Below are positions 58,015 to 64,000 of a stretch of 64,000 bases of DNA, piece after piece. Within the stretch, counting starts at the first letter, position 1; the number at the start of each line of letters is the position of its first letter. The notes beneath the pieces were generated by a model, which saw only the letters and a program-made list of their open reading frames with translations, was not told where the DNA came from and did no database searches. The DNA comes from Bimastos eiseni. Its lineage: Eukaryota; Annelida; Clitellata; Crassiclitellata; Lumbricidae. Made by a program: the position numbers and the translations under genes. The DNA lies in NCBI GenBank assembly GCA_959347315.1, contig OY365806.1, positions 23,326,900-23,390,899 on the forward strand, written 5' to 3'.

Positions 58015-58400
58015 ATCAACATCAGCAGCATCAGCAGCAGCAGCAACAACAACAACAACATCGTCATTGTTTTCCGATTCAGCAATAAAATATTTATCGA
58101 CTATAATAATATAATGATTGCTTCAACAAAATGTTCGCCCTGATATTATCATTTCATTTTGTCTTACAAAAGCTGCCTTCCATTGATCAGATATGCATGC
58201 TTAACAGGACAACTGTCTAATATGCACTCACTCATCATTATCACCATCGTCGTCGTCGTAGTCGTCGTCATCATCATTCGTCATCGTCACTCATCATCAT
58301 TCATCATCGTCGTCGTCATCATCATTTATTATCGTCGTTGTCGTCGTCGTCATCGTCATCATCATCGTCATAGTCATCATAGTTATCATCATCCCTCACG
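58015..58400. repeat. Low-complexity CAN/GTC/ATC trinucleotide tracts
   Basis: CAGCAACAA-type run near 58020-58060 and TCG/TCA run at 58245-58400. Nearby open frames are artefacts of the repeats. Confidence 0.85.
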
Positions 58401-58439
58401 CGTTCGCTAACTTGCTCGCTCGAGCTAAAATCAAATAAA

Positions 58440-59780
58440 ATAAAGGTAGGCTAAAGTTTGATTATGAGGTCTATAATTGGAAAACGATAGAACGATAATA
58501 CAAGAAATGAAACCGTAAGAAGTAACGACAACGAAATGGACCCAAAACCGGAGGATGAAAGTTGAAGACAAAATATGAAGTCGACATTCGTGCGAATCCT
58601 TTAATTTATACTAAAACTACGAGCTCCATGTATTTTTACCCAGTTGTAGTAGCCAACATTTTCGTCGTTAAAGCATTAATCTTGACAAATACTTCTGCCC
58701 CTGCAAAGAAAAAGAAATTAATTCCCAACGAGGAACATTGAGTGGCTGCAAGAAAGCAGAAACGTAAGTGAAAAAGAAACTTTCTCTGCGGCTACGAATA
58801 GAGCGGGGGCACTTAATTTTCTAGTGTACTACATTAGGTTACTAAGTTCATGAATTTTAAAAATAGGTTTCCAACTCATGTAAAATGGACGATTTTGCTG
58901 AGAAATGGTTTTCCCTCGACGAGGGTCCACAAGATCTAGGATCCACGCTCTACACAGTAAATTCCTAAGCGCATATTCAGCCATGGATTTCTCCGTCTGG
59001 CTTTGGAGCGCTTTCAATGGCTCACATCTTTCTTATCCCTTGAGTGTCATGGGTTTAGAGGCTAAGCGCACACGCGTCCGTCTTTTATCACTGCGTGTCT
59101 CGGTTTAGATCCTGGCTCATTGTGAGATATTGACAGTTCATTGAGGATTTATGTCGGTAATCATCGCTGGCTTCGTCTACTGATGACGTGCAGTTAACTG
59201 ATTATAGTGAGAAAGCGGGTTACGTGGAAATTTTATAGAGCCCGTTACCACAGATTGAAGCCTAATGAAGTGAAATTTAAAGATGTCCTTGTACGTCTTC
59301 AATGTTCGAGGAAACACTGTCTGGTATAGAACGAGATGAACTTAGTTATGTATAGTCCAAAGTCCCAGTTGCCTCTGAGCTTCAACGGTTCATATGTGAC
59401 TAATAGCAAGCTATGTAGGCAATCCCTACCCGAAAGCACTCACTTATCGTTCAGTGCTAGTTTCAACAGTGGATCCAGCGTTTAAATCCTATTGCATCTC
59501 TGAAAACGAGTAGGGGCCTATTCAAATTAAATGTGATCCAAGTATCGTGATTTTATTACATGGGGCCAGACTTCGCCAATGAAATAACAGCGATTTATAA
59601 GCATTTTGCGTGAATTTTCGGACGTTCTTGAATGACACGGAGAGCAAATCCCTAATAGAATCAGCTTTTAAGTGATCCAGAAGAGTTGTCGAAGTAACAT
59701 GCAAAGAAATTTTGTAGTCAGTAGAGCTGCATTCATATTTTAAACTACAGCTGAAGCAGAGGATCGAAACAGCTAAGATA
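58440..59780. other. Non-coding stretch
   Basis: No exon, repeat or mobile element recognised. Confidence 0.5.
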
Positions 59781-59784
59781 TAGT

Positions 59785-60310
59785 TTTGATAATGACTGCA
59801 TATAATAGTTAACTAGTAAAGTTCGTGCTACATGCTAATTGTGTATATAGTTTTACACCTATAACCGGCTGCAACTTCCCATCTATTGTAAGGATGGCCC
59901 TGCTTAAAGGACTTGAGTCCTTTAAAAGTTTCTGTTAGTCCCTATTGACTCCCAACAAATTGTCAACATTTTTTATGCTGTGCTTGTTATTTGGAAGCAA
60001 TAAAAACACTTGGCAATCAGAGGTGTAACAAGGTTTTGAAAAGTGGGAGGGCATAATTTAGAAAATATTTTTTGCCCCGCTTTTTGAATTTTGCCCCCCT
60101 CGCCAGAAATTTGAAAAATGAGGGGGGGCACAAGTTATTTTAACAAAAGTCATCTTAGAAGCCACTGGAGAAGCATAAAAAGGGGAGGCACATGGGGGCA
60201 CTGAGCACTAAAACTGGGAGCTTTGCCCCCTCCGTTTTGGAACTGGGGGGCCGGTGTCCGCCTGCCCTCGCTTGTTACACCCTGTTGGCAATGCTTATGG
60301 TTATAGACCA
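59785..60310 (+). mobile_element. LINE 3' end (same family as 52.4 kb) split by a hAT MITE
   Basis: 59785-60009 matches the 3' UTR of the 52.4-kb LINE (CCGGCTG, CTATTGACTCC, GTGCTTGTTATTTGG). The TTATGG tail resumes after the MITE at 60018-60284. Confidence 0.8.
60018..60284. mobile_element. hAT MITE, GGTGTAACAAG family, copy 2
   Basis: 267 bp with perfect 8-bp flanks TTGGCAAT (60010-60017, 60285-60292). Ends CAGAGGTGTAACAAGG and, inverted, CAGGGTGTAACAAGCG. G-rich interior shared with 19582-19876. It interrupts the LINE tail, so it is younger than that LINE copy. Confidence 0.93.
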
Positions 60311-60759
60311 TATACAGACAAACATGTACACTTAGATATAGCCAAATTAAGATACATCAATTTACCAGACAACTTTTACATATTTCAACTGTGTACATTA
60401 GGTAACAGGAAAGGATGTTCTGTCTTGCGGTGATTTATCCTCATAAATCATTGGCAAGAGGTATTGAAGGCGATGGCAGGAAATCGCCATTTCTGAAGAA
60501 GCTTCACATCTCCTCGTGTAGGCCTAAGCGGTTCTTCTGTGTCATATTTCTTCATTCATATCTGCGCTTCAGAAATTTGTTTCAGGACTGCATTTTGAGG
60601 TAGGTAGGAAATCAAGTTTGTCTAGATTCAAGAATACATAAGGTGAGCAAGGCTATAAGCCTACTGTCATTTTGTAACTGAATCAACACCTTAAGTAATT
60701 AACTTGTTCTAAATTCAAAGCCAGATGGACAATTATATAGGTAGCCAGTTCAGATATTC

Positions 60760-61251
60760 GGTATGCGGACGTTTGGTCAACAGACGTTTGGTCGACGGAC
60801 GGTTGATCAAGGACGCTTGATCAGCGGACGATTGGTCAAGCGGACTGTTCGTCAAGAGGACGGTTGATCAATAGTCCGTTATTTATAGTAGTCAATGAGG
60901 TTGTTCAAGAAATACTTGTATAGAGTGTATAGTTAATAAAGCAATCCCTGAGATTATAAAGTTTATAGTTTATAAATCATTGATTGAAAATTAATTATAA
61001 AATGGATAGGCATTATTCCTCGAAATAATACAGTTTAAGGTACGTAGTTTCCATCTGTGCAACTGCTGTTGCTTGTACTCATAATTATGAGAATTGACAT
61101 GTTTTAAAGCGTCTCCAATATCTTAAATTAAAATTTCCTATCAACTGTCCTCTTGAAGAAAGGACCCTTGATGAACAATCGTCCACTTGACCAAAATGCC
61201 CATTGATCAATCGTCCGTAACCAACCGTCCGTTGACCAAACGTCCTAAAAT
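60760..61251. mobile_element. MULE-like MITE with repeat-built inverted ends
   Basis: 492 bp between 9-bp duplications CAGATATTC (60751-60759, 61252-61260). Both arms are tandem variants of GGACG(T/A)TTGGTCAA-like 15-16-mers, in opposite orientation. No ORF. A 9-bp duplication and long arms fit Mutator-like elements; superfamily is inference. Confidence 0.85.
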
Positions 61252-61690
61252 CAGATATTCATAGTTAATCCCCCAACGATTGACAAATGATAAACTCATT
61301 TATCATAATTGAGAACATTCTAGTGCTACCAGAATCCTTGATAAGCCTGTGTGAAAGCATAGAATGAAGGATTGTGGTCATTACTCATCCTTTACTAAAT
61401 CTTCTTTGACGTAGCTCCAAACCGTATGCCTAGTTCCTCGATCAAGGACTGCCACGACTCAACCCCGCATCTTGGGCCCTTCCACGTGAGATGACCTCCC
61501 CTCAATCTAGAGTCAGATATTTTAGTCCAGGTCCCAACCTCATCCCTTCGTAGGTTTGAAGACTTTCTTAATTCCTCAAGGTCGTCGAGCTGAGAACGCC
61601 TCTAAAAGCGCTTGATAACGTCTCAAATACGAATGATAACCAGTTTTACTACGCTGCATCAGCATCCGGTAAATCCTAAACCGCGGCGAA
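61250..61690 (+). other. Mostly empty; possible LINE remnant
   Basis: Near 61446-61560 a decayed plus-strand ASWALPREMTS / LRRFEDFLNS pattern slightly resembles the L2 C-terminus. Weak. Confidence 0.25.
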
Positions 61691-61693
61691 GAG

Positions 61694-61696
<3 letters not shown>

Positions 61697-61726
<30 letters not shown>
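61697..61726. repeat. (TA)n microsatellite
   Basis: Short TA run of about 30 bp. Confidence 0.9.
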
Positions 61727-61729
<3 letters not shown>

Positions 61730-62217
61730 ATTCAGTTCAGTTTGTGTTCGTGTCTTCCTAGACATCAGCGCGCGGTGCGGTGAATAAGCTGCGGCCATAC
61801 AGGCCATCTCAACCGATCGAAGCCACTTGTCGTCAGCCACTGGGCGCCACATTTAGCTTCCATTACAAGACACAAGGACTCAATCCTCCTCCTGCTGACC
61901 ACACAGTCTCTTCCTTCATCAGCCATCATGTGGGAACATCGACCAACGTCGGTCCAACGACTGCAATTGCATCGTTTATGGGTCAAGTTAACGACAGAGC
62001 TCGTACATGTAAGTCGTTACTTGTACGGGACAATGGACATAAATGGCGCTTAGCACACGCAGGACGATTTGAGGAAGGAAGCGAATTAAGAGAGCGATGG
62101 CTGTCATATCCGATGAATGATTGCCACTGAATTACTGTCGCGTGATGTTGATAAGTGCGTGCGTGTGTCGCATGTGTTCCATACAACCAAACGATTCTTA
62201 TCACAGTTACTTTGCGA

Positions 62218-62475
62218 CTAACCGACCACTGACTTAGAACACGTATGTGTAACAGAGGCGAAGGCAGAAGAGGCAACAAACTGTGTGAACGTCGAAGTGC
62301 TGACGCGATCCACGTGGTCTTCATCTGCGTCCGTCAACAGAGGTCGTTCGCTGTCATCATAAAACAGGTAACGGATGCAATCACTTCTGTCGCAGAGGTC
62401 ACCATCACCCTGCTCCTCAGATAGATTCTCAGTTAAATCGGCGCCACATAAATGTTCAATGACAGTTGCAAACAA
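62218..62475 (-). CDS. Possible terminal exon, unrecognised
   Basis: Minus-strand open frame of 85 codons ending in TAG with acidic residues (ENLSEEQGDGDLCDRSDCIR, LLTDADEDHVDRV), which looks more protein-like than chance, but no clear acceptor or homologue. Confidence 0.3.
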   Translation of the reverse strand: MFATVIEHLCGADLTENLSEEQGDGDLCDRSDCIRYLFYDDSERPLLTDADEDHVDRVSTSTFTQFVASSAFASVTHTCSKSVVG

Positions 62476-62802
62476 TAGACATTTCTTGAGTTCAATAGCT
62501 TTTTATGGTTCATGCGTTTCTGAGTCGCTCTATTATCGTAAGGAATGTTTCGTTGCATACGATTTAATTCAAATAGTATTTAGTTCACTTGTCAATTAAT
62601 TTGCCTGTTTCGACGGTCGATGAACAGACAACAGCAAACAAGAGCTTCTTGGTTGCTCTACAACGTGCAGCGTCTGTATAGGTCTAGCTATTGTGACAGA
62701 CATGAGCTCGAGTTTTATGTCTGACCTTATGCAGATGTGCATTGCTTGTCTCAGAAAAGCACATTTATTGCTAGATTCGTCGAATAATGTTTTAGTAACT
62801 GT

Positions 62803-62944
62803 TCATTACCACAATTCACTTGGTTGCTAGAGTTATAGCCACAGCAGCGGTTGAGTGTAGAATGGTTTTATAACCAAGCAATGTCTGGCAAATCAGCCGC
62901 TGCTGCGGCTATAACTCTAGCAACCAAGCGGGTTGTGGCAATGA
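62803..62944. other. Inverted repeat with ~48-bp arms
   Basis: Arms 62803-62850 and 62897-62944 pair closely; the inner 32 bp differ at one position (core GGTTGCTAGAGTTATAGCC). The 46-nt loop could leave a long hairpin. Possible palindromic MITE relic or small-RNA precursor. Confidence 0.75.
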
Positions 62945-62949
62945 TGGAG

Positions 62950-64000
62950 CAGACCTGCAGGTACTTCAGCCCAGCGCGTCTACAGGTGGCGGATAGTGGA
63001 ATGTCCGTCAGTATGACGGGCAGCCGCGAGATAAGCGGGGTTAGCGCTAACTATCAATGTCCAGTTGCATCGCAAGAAGAATTAGCATTTTAATCTTCGC
63101 CTATATATTAAGACAGAGGATAACGATCATCGAAACCGCAGGCAACGTATTTATGCGTCAAGATACAGTATTATAAATGATGAATTGGCACTCTAAACAC
63201 TTACTTCCATCTTATGCCAATTCTTTACAATAGGCAAGCCACGGAATTTCAATTATAAGTTTAACGCAAGTTCATTCATCCATAAAGTTGTTTATTAAAT
63301 GACTGGGCCAATTAAATCGTTCACTCAGTTGAGGCTTCTGGTCGCTGCATTTATCCAAATGATTAATTAATACGTTTTGCGGCCAGATTTTTACACCGAA
63401 AGCAAGCAACGATGGTTTGGCATAAATCAAGTTATTAGTAAACGTAGATAAAGTATTCTGAAGATGACGAATGACCGATTTTCTATTAGATGGATTCTTC
63501 ACGACGCTTATGCTACTCACTGTCTTTAGACCTACATTTAATGGAAATCACGCGATATCAGAGACTTACTGAGTAAGACATCATTTACTTAGACTTTCAC
63601 ATGAGCAAACACATCGCAATGTAACATTCACTACTTGTGCGAAGCTTGGCTAGAATTCAGTTTCCAACAGCTGTTTGATAGTAAAAATTTGCTTAACATC
63701 GACGCTGTAAAAACTGCGCATAATAAACGAGAAACTACTGCAGTATCTTACTGTGTGTGGCTTTCGAATTTATCTGGAGCAAATTTTTGTCAGAAAATAG
63801 AAAGCAATAGTTACTGGTGGTACTGAAACTGAAACGAACAGGTTCATCGAAACGATGGATCATCAGACAGACGAAACGAAATGTCTGAATCACTGTTCGT
63901 CTCGTAGCTTCTGAGAGGCATCCCTTCTGGGCACTCTGAGAGGCGCCCCTTCTGGGCACTTGAGACCCTTGCTCGCACGAGCAGCGGAATCGTCGTGTGT
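62950..64000. other. Mostly empty right edge
   Basis: No gene assigned. A minus-strand open frame at 63520-63272 (KNPSNRKSVIRHLQNTLSTF...) is unrecognised. A 26-bp unit CTGAGAGGC(A/G)(T/C)CCC(T/C)TTCTGGGC is duplicated at about 63911-63960. Confidence 0.4.

Noticed and set aside
61780..62130. 116-codon plus-strand ORF
   Set aside because: Overlaps minus-strand frames of similar quality; no recognisable domain, acceptor or promoter.
63272..63520. 82-codon minus-strand ORF at the right edge
   Set aside because: Begins at a non-ATG codon, no homologue and no convincing acceptor; left unassigned.
1..64000. CRISPR arrays, operons, Shine-Dalgarno sites, rRNA
   Set aside because: Nothing of the kind is present; the window is intron-bearing eukaryotic DNA.

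Overview
This is intron-rich, AT-rich, repeat-laden animal DNA. GT-AG exons are short and scattered, the strand carries abundant microsatellites, several dead transposon families and LINE pieces, and there is a degenerate (TTAGGG)n telomere-like tract. The very frequent TAGGCCTA-type motif, the TTAGGG tract and the gene content suggest a marine invertebrate bilaterian, perhaps an echinoderm or other invertebrate deuterostome. The species call is inference only.

Three gene assemblies can be supported, all on the minus strand. (1) USP-B (about 18.8 kb to below position 1) is a USP16/45-like ubiquitin-specific protease. Its catalytic-Cys exon, two following exons and a QQDSHELL exon are spliced in consistent phase at 3725-62, and the gene runs off the left edge. 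Upstream of the Cys box it appears to carry a long low-complexity region built from repeated small exons and one 1.8-kb acidic exon. (2) USP-A (29307-23599) is a second USP16/45-like gene in the same orientation, read from the 29.3-kb exon to the stop codon, with both zinc CxxC pairs, the His box and the YLLFYER terminus. Its catalytic-Cys exon was not found. Six further in-phase exon candidates (37.6-30.2 kb) lie upstream and were not recognised. (3) A compact three-exon gene (49240-45066) encodes a 172-residue 3CxxC zinc-finger protein related to vertebrate receptor-transporting proteins (RTPs). A fourth candidate, weaker, is a 135-residue serine-rich ORF (54669-54262) behind a TATA box and two CCAAT boxes.

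Layout: 0-19 kb USP-B with a TA-flanked element (1.3-2.2 kb), a tandem two-exon duplication (4.8-8.3 kb), a 3.1-kb foldback element (11.7-14.8 kb), an array of 34-codon exons (15.2-16.5 kb) and a dead hAT transposon (16.8-17.9 kb). 19-23.5 kb holds non-coding DNA with a strong hairpin, a hAT MITE and tRNA-like SINE pieces. 23.6-29.3 kb is USP-A, with an L2/CR1-like LINE fragment in an intron. 30-38 kb holds the unassigned exons, a mariner remnant and a TIR element. 38.9-41.4 kb is telomere-like repeat, LINE fragment, long microsatellite and direct repeats. 42-49 kb is the RTP-like gene with hAT MITEs. 52.4-54.1 kb is a LINE split by a dimeric MITE. 55.7-56.0 kb is a 323-bp ACAT microsatellite. 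57-64 kb is mostly non-coding, with a LINE tail interrupted by a hAT MITE, a MULE-like MITE and a long hairpin.

The two USP genes are evidently tandem paralogs: their QQDSHELL exons are both 88 bp with the same phases. The most unusual biology is in USP-B, where small phase-0 exons have multiplied upstream of a conserved deubiquitinase core.
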